Origin: JAJDTQ01 sp965204235 | GTDB lineage: Bacteria; Desulfobacterota; Binatia; UBA9968; JAJDTQ01 | Assembly: GCA_965204235.1 (NCBI GenBank) | Contig: OZ241979.1 | Span: 558,001-622,000, forward strand | DNA length: 64,000 nt | Direction: 5' to 3' | Part shown: one piece after another, positions 15,662 through 26,341 of the stretch | Layout of the letters: each line of letters opens with the position of its first letter | How positions within the stretch are numbered: the first letter of the stretch is position 1 | Program-made: the position numbers and the translations under genes | Notes under the pieces: model-generated | Seen by the model: the letters and a program-made list of their open reading frames with translations, nothing else | Databases searched by the model: none | Told to the model about the DNA's origin: nothing

Positions 15662-16516
15662 GTGCGAAGGACGCCGGAGCGCGCCAGGGCCGAGGAATGG
15701 GCCCTGGTGCTGGAAGCGGAGGGCCTCGGCCCCCGTCTGCTGCGCAGCGCCTCCGGCGGATGGGCCGTGTCGGTGCCTTCCCGCCACCTGGAACGGGCGG
15801 TGACCGAGCTCTGGGCCTACGAGAGCGAGAACCGCGCCCCCGCACCGGAAGAACGCCCGTGGCCCGGCCGGAGTCCGTTCTACACCGGAGTGGGAGCGTC
15901 CGCGGGGCTCGTGGCCTTCCACTTCGCCCACGCCTGGACGCAGGAGTCGGTGCGCTGGGTCGAGCACGGCGGCGCTTCCGCGGAGTGGATCCTGCGCGGG
16001 GAACTCTGGCGCACGGTGACCGCGCTGACCCTGCACGCGGACCCGGCCCACGCCGCGGCCAACGCCGCGGCCCTGGTGTTCCTCCTCACCGGGGTGTGCC
16101 GGTGGCTGGGGCCGGGCCTGGGGGCCGCACTGGTGCTGGGCGTCGGGGCCCTGGGGAACCTGGGCAACGCCTGGTTCCACGGCTACGCCCACGTCTCCAT
16201 CGGCGCCTCCACCGCGGTCTTCGGCGCCCTGGGCCTGTTGGGGGGCGCCGGAGTGGCGCAGCGCCGGCGGCTCGGGCTGCGGGGGCGGCAGGCATGGATA
16301 CCGCTGGCGGCCGGGCTTGCGGTCCTGGCCATGGTGGGCACAGGAGGACCGCGGGTCGATCTGTGGGCCCATCTCTGGGGGTTCGGGGCCGGCGGCGCCG
16401 CGGGCGTCCTGCTGGAGCTGTCCCCGGACCGCCCCGGGACGCCTCGCGCCCAACTCGGCGCCGGCGCCGCCGCGGCAGCGGCAGTGGCCCTGTGCTGGGC
16501 GCTGGCCCTCCGCTGA
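15662..16516 (+). CDS. Rhomboid family intramembrane serine protease
   Basis: Cleaves transmembrane substrates within the inner membrane. From the GTG at 15662 (GGAAGGG upstream) it is 284 aa: a soluble N-terminal segment of about 70 residues, then six or seven hydrophobic segments. The catalytic pair is present, S183 in HVSIGASTAVFG and H237 in WAHLWGFGAGG, as are H130 and N134 (HADPAHAAAN), matching the His-Asn oxyanion pair of GlpG. An ATG at 15635 is an alternative start with a poorer ribosome site. It stands alone between repeat A and an amidohydrolase, so substrate and partner are unknown. Confidence 0.88.
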   Translation: MRRTPERARAEEWALVLEAEGLGPRLLRSASGGWAVSVPSRHLERAVTELWAYESENRAPAPEERPWPGRSPFYTGVGASAGLVAFHFAHAWTQESVRWVEHGGASAEWILRGELWRTVTALTLHADPAHAAANAAALVFLLTGVCRWLGPGLGAALVLGVGALGNLGNAWFHGYAHVSIGASTAVFGALGLLGGAGVAQRRRLGLRGRQAWIPLAAGLAVLAMVGTGGPRVDLWAHLWGFGAGGAAGVLLELSPDRPGTPRAQLGAGAAAAAAVALCWALALR

Positions 16517-16562
16517 CGGCGCCCCGCGGCGCCGACCTGCATCGACGCGCGGCGCACGGGGT

Positions 16563-16591
16563 TTGACAAAACGGTCCCTTTGGTCGAACTT
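16563..16591 (+). promoter_or_regulatory. Possible sigma-70 promoter for the amidohydrolase at 16675
   Basis: TTGACA at 16563-16568, 17 nt spacing, then GAACTT at 16586-16591. The -35 is perfect but the -10 is poor. It lies 84 nt before the next start. Confidence 0.35.
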
Positions 16592-16674
16592 GGCGACTGC
16601 GCGCGTCCCGCGAGGCGCTCGGGTGAAGGGTAACGGTCCGGGATGCTCCCGACCTTGTCGCAAGGAGTCGCACC

Positions 16675-17763
16675 ATGTCCAGCCAGGAGAAAATCGAGGT
16701 CATCGATGCGGATGCCCATGTGATCGAAACGGAACGCACGTGGGACTATCTGGAGCCGTCGGAGGAGAAGTTCCGCCCCGCGCTGTTCGCCTCGCCCCGG
16801 GAGCCCACCAAGCAGTACTGGGTCATCGACGAGAAGATCCGCGGGTTCCGCTTCCCCACCTTCAGCGAGCAGCAACTGCGTGACCTGTCGGACCAGTTCG
16901 GAAGGAACGTCGAGTCCCCCCAGGCAGCCCGGGAACTGGACGACGTGCAGCTTCGGATCGACCACATGGACGCCCTGGGCATCGACGTGCAGGTGCTGCA
17001 CAACACCTTCTGGATCGAGCAGATCACGTCCAGGCCGGACGTGGAGGCCGCCCTGTGCCGGAGCTGGAACCGGTGGCTGGGGGACATCTACCGCCAGAGC
17101 CGGGGGCGGCTGCGCTGGTCCTGCGTGCTGCCGGTCATGACCCTGGACGAGGCCGCGGCGCAGATGAAGCAGGCCAGGGAAGACGGCGCGGTGGCCGTAT
17201 GCATGCGGCCCCTGGAGGGAGACCGGGACATGACCGACCCGTACTTCTACCCTCTCTACCAGCAGGCCAGCGACCTGGACCTCGCGGTCGCGGTGCACAT
17301 CGCCAACGGCAACCCGGTCAACTGCGACACCTACCGCCTGACCGCGGCGGGCCGCTTCGCCATGTTCCGGGCGCCCACGGTCACCTCGTGCCTGGGGCTG
17401 CTGATGAGCGAGATCCCCGACGTCTTTCCCAACCTGCGGTGGGGCTTCATCGAAGCCTCCGCCCAGTGGGTCCCGTGGATCTACCTGGAGGCGGAGAACC
17501 GCTACCAGGCGGCCGGGCGGGAGTTCCCCAGGGACGTCTTCCAGGAATACGGCATATTCGTCACCTGCCAGACCAACGACGACATCCCCTACGTCATCAA
17601 GTACGCCGGCGAGGGGGGCCTCGTCATCGGCACCGACTACGGCCATACGGACCCGTCCAGCGAGATGGACGCCATCCGCGACCTGAAGCGGATGACCAGC
17701 CTCGGTCAGGAGAGCAAGGACAACATCCTCTACTACAACCCCAAGGCCCTCTACGGCCTGTAG
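16675..17763 (+). CDS. Metal-dependent amidohydrolase (COG2159), paralogue of 12866-13936
   Basis: A 362 aa TIM-barrel amidohydrolase-2 protein. It begins MSSQEKIEVIDADAHVIETE with metal-ligand candidates D13 and H15, and has VIGTDYGHTDPSSE near the C-terminus. AAGGAG lies 7 nt before the ATG. It closely resembles the protein at 12866-13936 in both termini and domain layout, so a duplication followed by divergence is likely. Such proteins may be hydrolases or non-oxidative decarboxylases. The tRNA gene lies 86 nt downstream on the other strand. Confidence 0.88.
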   Translation: MSSQEKIEVIDADAHVIETERTWDYLEPSEEKFRPALFASPREPTKQYWVIDEKIRGFRFPTFSEQQLRDLSDQFGRNVESPQAARELDDVQLRIDHMDALGIDVQVLHNTFWIEQITSRPDVEAALCRSWNRWLGDIYRQSRGRLRWSCVLPVMTLDEAAAQMKQAREDGAVAVCMRPLEGDRDMTDPYFYPLYQQASDLDLAVAVHIANGNPVNCDTYRLTAAGRFAMFRAPTVTSCLGLLMSEIPDVFPNLRWGFIEASAQWVPWIYLEAENRYQAAGREFPRDVFQEYGIFVTCQTNDDIPYVIKYAGEGGLVIGTDYGHTDPSSEMDAIRDLKRMTSLGQESKDNILYYNPKALYGL

Positions 17764-17849
17764 GACCGCACGGGCGGGCGGCGCAGGCCGCGGCTACACT
17801 CGGGAAGACTCCGGCCCGCGGGCACGACGGGCGAGCGGGGAGAGGCGGG

Positions 17850-17923
17850 TGGGCCCACCTGGACTCGAACCAGGGACCTACCGGTTATGAGCCGGTGGCT
17901 CTGACCAACTGAGCTATGGGCCC
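17850..17923 (-). tRNA. tRNA with CAU anticodon (elongator Met or Ile2)
   Basis: A 74-nt cloverleaf on the minus strand. The acceptor stem pairs GGGCCCA with TGGGCCC, the D stem GCTC with GAGC, the anticodon stem ACCGG with CCGGT around the loop CTCATAA, and the T stem CCTGG with CCAGG around TTCGAGT. Discriminator A; the CCA end is not encoded (ACCC follows). The anticodon CAT fits elongator methionine, or isoleucine-2 if C34 is converted to lysidine; sequence by eye does not settle which. It is not an initiator, since it lacks the three G-C pairs at the base of the anticodon stem. Confidence 0.93.
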
Positions 17924-17971
17924 GAAAATCGATGAACGAAACATGCCGACCGCGCACCGGCAAGGGAAGCC

Positions 17972-19816
<1,845 letters not shown>

Positions 19817-21527
19817 TGCCGCATCCTCTCTTTCTTGGCTTCGTCATCGCTGGACTCTTCCGCGACACGGATCGCCCTGCACAACTCCCGTTCGAGGCTT
19901 CTCAGGTATCGTCTTTGCAGGAAGAAGATACAGTCGGAGGCCATCCGGTCCCGCTGTTCCTCGGCCATCTCCTGGCCCCGCAACGCCAACCCGGCCACCT
20001 CCGACGCAAGCTCGGCCGGCAGGTCCTCGGTCAACGCGCCCACCTCCACGCCGGCCTCGGGGCCGGCCAGGAGCCGCCGGATCACCTCGCGCCACTTGTC
20101 GGTCACGAGCCTTTCCATGGGCTGCCGCCGCAGCGTCGCCGCCAACGACGGGAAGCGCAGCATCAGCGCCACCAGCGAGGACTCGGCCAGGTCTTCACCC
20201 GGAGACCACCGGTCCCGGTCGCCGCCGACCTTGCCGCCGCTCATCGAGGTCCCGGCGGTGTCCCCGCGGCGCTCCCCGGCGTGCCGGCGCAAGGTCTCTT
20301 CCCGGATGCCCAGCAGGTCCGCGGCCCGCCGCGCCAACAGCTCCCGGTCGAAAGGGTTGGTGACCTTGGCGAGCGTTCGGGCGACCTCGTTGGCCAACCG
20401 GCTCTTGCCGCCGAGACCGGCGCCGTAGCTGTCCCGCAGCCAGTTCAGGTAATAGTCCACCACCGGCAGGGCTTCCGCCAGCACTTGGTCCAGCGCCGCC
20501 TTGCCTCGGGACCTCACGAACGTGTCCGGGTCCTCCCCCTGGGGGAGGAACGCAGCCTGCCCCCAGACACCGGCCTGCTGGAACGCCTCGAAGCTGCGGG
20601 CGGCGGCGTTCCGCCCCGCGGCGTCCCCGTCGAACAACGCCGTGACGTTCCGCGTGTACCGGGCGAGCAGCCTCAGGTGATCGACCGTCAAGGCCGTGCC
20701 GAGCGTGGCCACCGCGTGGGTCACGCCGGACTGGGCGAGCGCCAACACGTCCAGATAGCCCTCCACCACCAACACCCGGTCCATGGCCCGGACCCCTTCC
20801 CTCGCCTGCCCCAGGCCATAGACCTGCGAGCCCTTGTGGAAGAGGGGCGTCTCCGGCGAATTGAGGTACTTGGGACTGCCGTCGTCGATCACCCGGCCGC
20901 CGAAGCCCACGATCCTGCCGCCCGGGTCCATGATGGGGAAGATGATCCGGTCGAAGAACCGGTCGCGATAGCGGCCTTGTTCCTTCTCCACCACCAGCCC
21001 CGCCTCCGCGGCCTCTCCCATCGCCGTCCCGAACCGGCCGACGAGGGCGTCGCCCCGGGGGGCGAAGCCGAGACGGAAGAGCCGCCACAGGCTCTCGTCC
21101 ACGCCCCGCGTCTTCAGGTAGGCCCGCGCGCGGGCGCCTCGGGAGGCGTCCTGCAACTGCGCGTGGAAGAACTCCGCCGCCCGCTCGTTCAACCGGAAGA
21201 GGTCGCCGCGCCGCGCGTCGCGCCGGGCCCCTCCGGGTTCGGACGACTCCACACGGATGCCGTACCGCTCCGCCAACCGTTCGACAGACTCCGGGAAGGT
21301 GAGTCCGTCGTACAGCATCAGGAACTTGAAGACGTCTCCTCCGGCCTGGCAGCCGAAGCAGTAGAAGACCCCCTTTTCCTCGTTGACCGTAAAGGACGGC
21401 GTCTTCTCGGAATGGAAGGGACACAGGCCCGAGTAGTTGTGGCCGGTCTTCCTGAGGGTAACGTAGTCGGAGACCACCTCCACGATGGAGGAACGCGCGC
21501 GAACCTCTCGAGTGGTCTGGCCGGAGA

Positions 21528-22154
21528 TCATGCGCCGCGCCGGGAGTCGTCCCCGGTCGGATCCGGTCGGGTCGGATCCGGTCGGGCCGGACCCGGTTCC
21601 GTGGAACCCGGTTCCGCCGAATCCGGTGCGGTCGGATCCGGTCCCCTCGGTCCCGACAAGTCGCGCCACTTGACGGACGCGCCCATGGCCACCACGGTCC
21701 CGCCGAATTTTTGGAGAGGACCGGCCAGGGCCGAGGCGCCGAACTCCTGCTTCAGGTCCGGCGGAATCCACGCCCGATAGACGAGGAAGAAGAGCGCCAC
21801 GCCCACGAACACGGCGCCCTTGGAGCCGCCCACGAGCAGGCCCCCCAGACGATTGAAGCCGCCGAGGAACAGGAGGTTGGCCGACCTGTGGAGCACGAGC
21901 CCCACGTAGCCGAGGCCGATGTAAACCAAGAGGAAGATAGTGACGAAGACGAGGACCTCGATGAGGTCCGGCGAGTAGGGCCAGAAATCGACCCAGAGGG
22001 AAACCGGCTCGGAGTACCGCAGGGAGAGGATGGAGCCAACCGCAAGGCCCAGCAAGGCGAATACCTCCCGGAACAGCCCCCTGACGTATCCCCTTGCGGC
22101 AAACACGCACAGGGCTGCCGCCAGTACTGCGTCAACGATGTTCACAACGGCCAT
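21528..22154 (-). CDS. CvpA family inner-membrane protein
   Basis: A 208 aa protein with four hydrophobic segments: VVNIVDAVLAAALCVFAARG, then segments near 30-50, 66-88 and 103-128. These match the CvpA/colicin V production family, whose precise cell function remains poorly defined. The C-terminal 35 residues after about 170 are a low-complexity Pro/Asp/Ser/Thr run (PDPTAPDSAEPGSTEPG) encoded by a degenerate GGATCCGGTC-type repeat. It is coupled to dnaG by an ATGA overlap and lies 104 nt downstream of rpsU. Confidence 0.88.
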   Translation of the reverse strand: MAVVNIVDAVLAAALCVFAARGYVRGLFREVFALLGLAVGSILSLRYSEPVSLWVDFWPYSPDLIEVLVFVTIFLLVYIGLGYVGLVLHRSANLLFLGGFNRLGGLLVGGSKGAVFVGVALFFLVYRAWIPPDLKQEFGASALAGPLQKFGGTVVAMGASVKWRDLSGPRGPDPTAPDSAEPGSTEPGPARPDPTRPDPTGDDSRRGA

Positions 22155-22258
22155 CGGGAGCTGACGGCTACGGATCCCCCGGGGGCTTCCACGCGAACCA
22201 TCCGGGACCGTACGGGATCAGGCTCGGCCGGTCGTCCCGAGCTCCCGGTGCGGGACGA

Positions 22259-22459
22259 CTAGTGCCACTGGTGACTTCGAGCACGCTTCATGGCGCGTTT
22301 CTTGGCTGCGATGGCCTTCCTCTTGCGCTTGACGCTCGGTTTCTCGTAGTGTTCCCGCTTGCGCAGTTCCGCCAGGATCCCGGCTTTCTCGCACTGCTTC
22401 TTGAAGCGCCGGATGGCGCTCTCGATGGACTCGTTGTCCTTGATTCGAACCCCTGTCAT
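22259..22459 (-). CDS. rpsU: 30S ribosomal protein bS21
   Basis: A 66 aa basic protein of the small ribosomal subunit, involved in translation initiation. It begins MTGVRIKDNESIESAIRRFK and has the KPSVKRKRKAIAAKKRAMKR tail typical of bS21. Its position upstream of cvpA, dnaG and rpoD is the classic arrangement. A 40-nt gap separates it from tlyA. Confidence 0.97.
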   Translation of the reverse strand: MTGVRIKDNESIESAIRRFKKQCEKAGILAELRKREHYEKPSVKRKRKAIAAKKRAMKRARSHQWH

Positions 22460-22499
22460 ATGGTGTTTCCGCTCCCGAGGTCAGTCGCAATATAGCCAA

Positions 22500-23366
22500 T
22501 CAGCCATCCAAGTCAACCCTGGACGACCCTTTCGGAACGGGCTCCGGGACGGCCGCGGAGAGACAGTGGAGGAAGAACTCCCGGTTCCCCTTGGGTCCGA
22601 GCAGCGGGGACGGAAACGCCGGGGCGCGCCTGAGCCCCAGGGCGTCCGCCGCGTCCGCGACCTCGCCGACCACCCGCCGACGCTCCTCCTCCGAGCGCAC
22701 CACCCCGCCCTTGCCCACCTTGCCCCTGCCCACCTCGAACTGGGGCTTGACCAGGGCCACGACCTCGAACCGGTCCGCCAGCAGCCGGCACACCCGGGGG
22801 AGCACCAGCCGCAGGGATATGAACGAAACGTCCACCACCGCCAGGTCCGGCCTCTCCCGAAGGGCGCCGGGTTCGAGAAGGCGGACGTTGGTCCGCTCCA
22901 GCACCACCACCCGAGGGTCCTGTCGAAGCCGCCAGTCGAGCTGTCCGTAACCCACGTCCACCGCATGGACCCGGGCCGCGCCGTGTTGCAGGAGGCAGTC
23001 GGTGAAACCCCCGGTGGACGCCCCCACGTCCAGGGCCACCCGGCCCGAGGGGTCGATCCCGAAGTGGCCCAGGGCCGCTTCGAGCTTCTCCCCGCCGCGG
23101 CTCACGTAGCGGGAAGACGCCTTGAGCCGCAACCGCGAGTCGCGCCTCACCAGGGTCCCCGCCTTGCTCACGGGCTCGTCGTCCACCAGCACCGCCCCGG
23201 CCAGGATGTACCGGTGCGCCTCCTCCCGGCTCCGAGCCAGCGACGACTCTACCAGGACCCGGTCCAGCCGTTCCTTCGCCGTCCCTCCCCGCGTCACCGC
23301 TCCTGCGCTCCCGGGCGCCCGCGGCGCCCCCGCATCCGCGTCTCCATCAGTCCGCGGACTCCTCAT
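22500..23366 (-). CDS. tlyA: TlyA-family rRNA 2'-O-methyltransferase (S4 + FtsJ-like)
   Basis: A 288 aa protein predicted to methylate ribose 2'-OH in 16S/23S rRNA. The S4 RNA-binding domain is at about 31-92 (ERLDRVLVESSLARSREEA...RYVSRGGEKLEAAL). The Rossmann methyltransferase domain has ALDVGASTGGFTDCLLQHG near 110-128 for SAM, VVDVSFISLRLVLP and LVKPQFEVGRGKVGKGG, which carry the Asp and Lys of the K-D-K-E catalytic set. TlyA names here also include proteins called hemolysins historically; that activity is not implied. It overlaps xseB by 20 nt. Confidence 0.92.
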   Translation of the reverse strand: MRSPRTDGDADAGAPRAPGSAGAVTRGGTAKERLDRVLVESSLARSREEAHRYILAGAVLVDDEPVSKAGTLVRRDSRLRLKASSRYVSRGGEKLEAALGHFGIDPSGRVALDVGASTGGFTDCLLQHGAARVHAVDVGYGQLDWRLRQDPRVVVLERTNVRLLEPGALRERPDLAVVDVSFISLRLVLPRVCRLLADRFEVVALVKPQFEVGRGKVGKGGVVRSEEERRRVVGEVADAADALGLRRAPAFPSPLLGPKGNREFFLHCLSAAVPEPVPKGSSRVDLDG

Positions 23367-23646
23367 CCACGAACTCCTGGAGTCTGGACCTGCCGTCGGC
23401 GTCCCTGGTCAGCACCTCGATTCGCCGCTCGACCTCGCCGAGCTTCCGGTTGCAGACCCGGATGAGACCGACGCCCTCCTCGAAGGTCGCCAGCGACTCC
23501 TCCAGGTTCAACTCCCCGCTCTCGATGCGCTCCACCACCTCCCCCAGAGCCTGGAGACAGTCCTCGAAGCTCCTGTCCTCCCCGGCCTCGCCGTCCGCCC
23601 GCGCCGCGTCTTCCTGGGTGTTTTCCCGCGTGTCTTCCTGCGCCAT
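23347..23646 (-). CDS. xseB: Exodeoxyribonuclease VII small subunit
   Basis: A 99 aa helical protein that coats the XseA stalk in exonuclease VII. The conserved core reads SFEDCLQALGEVVERIESGE and LNLEESLATFEEGVGLIRVC; the first 25 residues are an acidic extension (EDTRENTQED...). It lies 58 nt downstream of xseA and overlaps the tlyA start by 20 nt. Confidence 0.95.
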   Translation of the reverse strand: MAQEDTRENTQEDAARADGEAGEDRSFEDCLQALGEVVERIESGELNLEESLATFEEGVGLIRVCNRKLGEVERRIEVLTRDADGRSRLQEFVDEESAD

Positions 23647-23704
23647 CCTGAAGCCCTCCCGGGGCGATGCTCCGCCGCCGGACCCCGGCGGCCGCCGCCG
23701 ACCA

Positions 23705-24931
23705 CTACTCCTCCACGTCCTCCACCTGGCAGATGGCCCGCCCCGCGGCGAAGTCCACCCGCACGCGATGGCCCTTGCGGAGCGACGAGGCGTCCCTGAC
23801 GATGCCGCCGTCCGGGACCCGGTACACGATGCTGTAGCCGCGGCGCAGCACCGCCAGCGGGTCCACGCCGCGCAACCGTTCGGCGAGGCGGCCCAGACGC
23901 TCCCGCAGCCGCGACGCCGATTCCTCCTGGCCGCGGCGCAACCGCCGCGCGAGATCGTCCAGACGCATCTGCCCCTGGCGCAGGCCGCGGCCGGGGTCCG
24001 CCAACCGGCGGGCCCAGTGCCGCAGGCTCTCGCGCCGGCGCTCCATGCGCCCTTCCACGCCCCGCCGGAGGCGGCCCGAGAGCGCCGCCAGCCGTTCCGT
24101 CAACTCGCGCTCCATGGGCACGACCATCTCCGCCGCAGCGGTGGGAGTGGCGGCCCGCCGGTCCGCGGCGAAGTCCGCGATGGTCACGTCGATCTCGTGG
24201 CCGACCGCGGACACCACCGGGACCCCGGCCGCGGCAATCGCCCGGGCCACCGCCTCCTCGTTGAAGGCCCAGAGGTCCTCCAGCGAGCCGCCCCCCCGTC
24301 CGACGATCACCACGTCCGGCAGGCCACTCCCGTCCAGCTCCCGGATCCCCTGCGCGATCTCCTCCGCGGCGCCTTCGCCCTGCACCCGCACCGGGCGGAT
24401 CACCACCCGGCGGGCCGGAAACCGTTGCCCGATGACGGCCAGCATGTCCCTCACGGCCGCGCCGTGGAGCGACGTGACGATGCCGATGGTCCGGGGCAGG
24501 AACGGCAGCGGCTTCTTCCTGTCCCGGTCGAACAACCCCTCCCGCTCCAGCCGGTTCTTCAACTGCTCGAAGGCGACGGCCAACGCGCCCTTGCCCCGGG
24601 CCTCGGCCTCCTCCGCGTAGAACTGCAAGGCGCCGCGCGCCTCGTACAGGCTCACCCGCCCGAAGCACACCAACTGCATGCCGTCTTCCATGCGGAACCG
24701 CAGTTTCTCGGCGTGGCGGCGGAACATCACCGCGGCGATCTGCGAGCGATGGTCCTTGAGGGTGAAATAGGCGTGTCCGGACGGGGCCGCATAGACGTTG
24801 GAGAGCTCCCCCGCCACCCACAGACGGTCCATGCCCGTTTCCAACCGGCCCCGGATGATCTCGTTGAGCTCGCTCACCGACAGGACCGCGGAGGGTCCGG
24901 AAGCGGGACGCGGCGAAAGGGGAAGGGACAT
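23705..24931 (-). CDS. xseA: Exodeoxyribonuclease VII large subunit
   Basis: The catalytic subunit of ExoVII, which degrades single-stranded DNA from both ends. It is 408 aa. The OB-fold is at about 17-110 (LSVSELNEIIRGRLETGMDR, GHAYFTLKD). The catalytic domain has IGIVTSLHGAAVRDML near 150, VVIVGRGGGSLEDLWAFNEE near 205 and VSAVGHEIDVTIADFAADRR near 232-255, including the conserved Asp and His positions. The coiled-coil stalk follows. It lies 7 nt from the ctpA stop. Confidence 0.96.
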   Translation of the reverse strand: MSLPLSPRPASGPSAVLSVSELNEIIRGRLETGMDRLWVAGELSNVYAAPSGHAYFTLKDHRSQIAAVMFRRHAEKLRFRMEDGMQLVCFGRVSLYEARGALQFYAEEAEARGKGALAVAFEQLKNRLEREGLFDRDRKKPLPFLPRTIGIVTSLHGAAVRDMLAVIGQRFPARRVVIRPVRVQGEGAAEEIAQGIRELDGSGLPDVVIVGRGGGSLEDLWAFNEEAVARAIAAAGVPVVSAVGHEIDVTIADFAADRRAATPTAAAEMVVPMERELTERLAALSGRLRRGVEGRMERRRESLRHWARRLADPGRGLRQGQMRLDDLARRLRRGQEESASRLRERLGRLAERLRGVDPLAVLRRGYSIVYRVPDGGIVRDASSLRKGHRVRVDFAAGRAICQVEDVEE

Positions 24932-24938
24932 GACGGCG

Positions 24939-26249
24939 TCAGGCGGCCTTTCCCGGGCGGGCCAGCCCCCGGAACATCTCCCAACCCTTGAGCAACTCCA
25001 TGGCGCGTTCGACCAGGGGGTCGTTCCGTAGCCTCCGGACCACGTCGTCCCGGAGGGCCGCTCCCTCGCCCGGCCCCTCGCTCCCGGACTCCTGCTCGAG
25101 ACCCTCCGACGGCGCCTCTTCGACCTCGCTCCCCGGCCGGGGCTGCGCGCTTCGGTCCATGACGATGTCCGGCCGGATTCCGGTCTCGTGTATGGACCGG
25201 CCGTTGGGGGTGAAGTACTCCGCGGTGGTCAGACGCAGGGCCGAGCGGTCGTCCAACGGCAGTATGGTCTGGACCAGACCCTTGCCGAAGGTCCTGGCGC
25301 CCACGATCAACGCCCGCTTGTGGTCCTGGAGCGCCCCGGCGACGATCTCCGAAGCGCTGGCGGTGCCGCCGTTCACCAGCACCACCATCGGGAAGTCGGT
25401 GCGGGAGTCCTCCCTGGTGGCGGAGAACTTCTGCTTCTGCCGCTCCAGGCGTCCGTCCGTATAGACGATCAGGCCGGAGTCCAGGAACAGGTCCGATACG
25501 CTCACCGCCTGGCCCAGGAGCCCGCCCGGGTTGTTCCGCAGGTCGAGGACGAGACCCTTGACGGCGCCGTCGTCGGGTTCGTTCCGGGCCATGGCCTCCG
25601 CGAGGTCCTCGCCGGTCCCGTTCTGGAACTGCGCAATGCGCGCATAGAGGAACCCCGGCTCCAGCGCGTAGGCGCGCACGCTGTTGATCTCGATCACGTC
25701 CCGGACGATGGTGAACTTCAGGAGCCTGTCGTGGCCCGTGCGCCGGACCTGGATGGTGACGCTGGTCCCCTGCGGTCCCCGGAGGCGCTTGACCGCCTCC
25801 CCGAGACCCATGTCCTCGGTGGACTCGTCGTCGATGCCCAGGATCTGATCGCCCGTCCGCACTCCGGCCCGGGCCGCGGGGGTGTCCTCGATGGGCGACA
25901 CCACCGTCAGCAGGCCGTTGCGCACGGTGATCTCCAGGCCGAGGCCGCCGAAACGCCCCTCGGTCTCGGTCTGGAGATCCCGGTAGTCCTCCTCGGTCAG
26001 ATACCCGCTATGGGGGTCCAGGGACCTCATCATCCCCCTGACCGCCCCGGTGACGAGGGTCTCGGTCTCCACCTCCTCCAGGTAGTTCTTCTGGACCAGG
26101 GTCAGGATGTTGGCGAAGGTCTCCAGGCTCCGGTAGCCGTCGGGACCCACGGCCGAGACCCGGGGCGCCAGCAGTCCCGCAACGAAGAGGACCCAGCCCA
26201 GGGCGAAAAACCAGCCAGACATGCGGTGCTTCCGATACCAGGGGCTCAT
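24939..26249 (-). CDS. ctpA: Carboxy-terminal processing protease (S41 family, CtpA-like)
   Basis: A 436 aa periplasmic serine protease. The ATG at 26249 has GGAGGAG upstream. An N-terminal signal/anchor (SGWFFALGWVLFVAGLLA) covers 11-28. The PDZ domain is at about 95-185 (FGGLGLEITVRNG...). The Ser-Lys dyad is S298 in GGTASASEIVAG and K323 in ARTFGKGLVQT, with the 25-residue spacing usual for the family. The 3' neighbourhood ftsE-ftsX-envC-ctpA is a known block that links cell-wall hydrolase activation to protein processing. The tail (about 385-436) is acidic with low complexity. Confidence 0.95.
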   Translation of the reverse strand: MSPWYRKHRMSGWFFALGWVLFVAGLLAPRVSAVGPDGYRSLETFANILTLVQKNYLEEVETETLVTGAVRGMMRSLDPHSGYLTEEDYRDLQTETEGRFGGLGLEITVRNGLLTVVSPIEDTPAARAGVRTGDQILGIDDESTEDMGLGEAVKRLRGPQGTSVTIQVRRTGHDRLLKFTIVRDVIEINSVRAYALEPGFLYARIAQFQNGTGEDLAEAMARNEPDDGAVKGLVLDLRNNPGGLLGQAVSVSDLFLDSGLIVYTDGRLERQKQKFSATREDSRTDFPMVVLVNGGTASASEIVAGALQDHKRALIVGARTFGKGLVQTILPLDDRSALRLTTAEYFTPNGRSIHETGIRPDIVMDRSAQPRPGSEVEEAPSEGLEQESGSEGPGEGAALRDDVVRRLRNDPLVERAMELLKGWEMFRGLARPGKAA

Positions 26250-26341
26250 CGTATGGTCTCCTCCGGTTGGCGGTCGCCTGATTCTAGACCCTGGCGCGGC
26301 GAACGCAAACCCCGCGGACCGCGCCTCGCCCGGCCGGGCTG

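Noticed and set aside
17850..17923. tRNA as tRNA-Sec supporting the selenoprotein
   Set aside because: Its anticodon is CAT and its arms have standard length; it is an ordinary Met/Ile2 tRNA.
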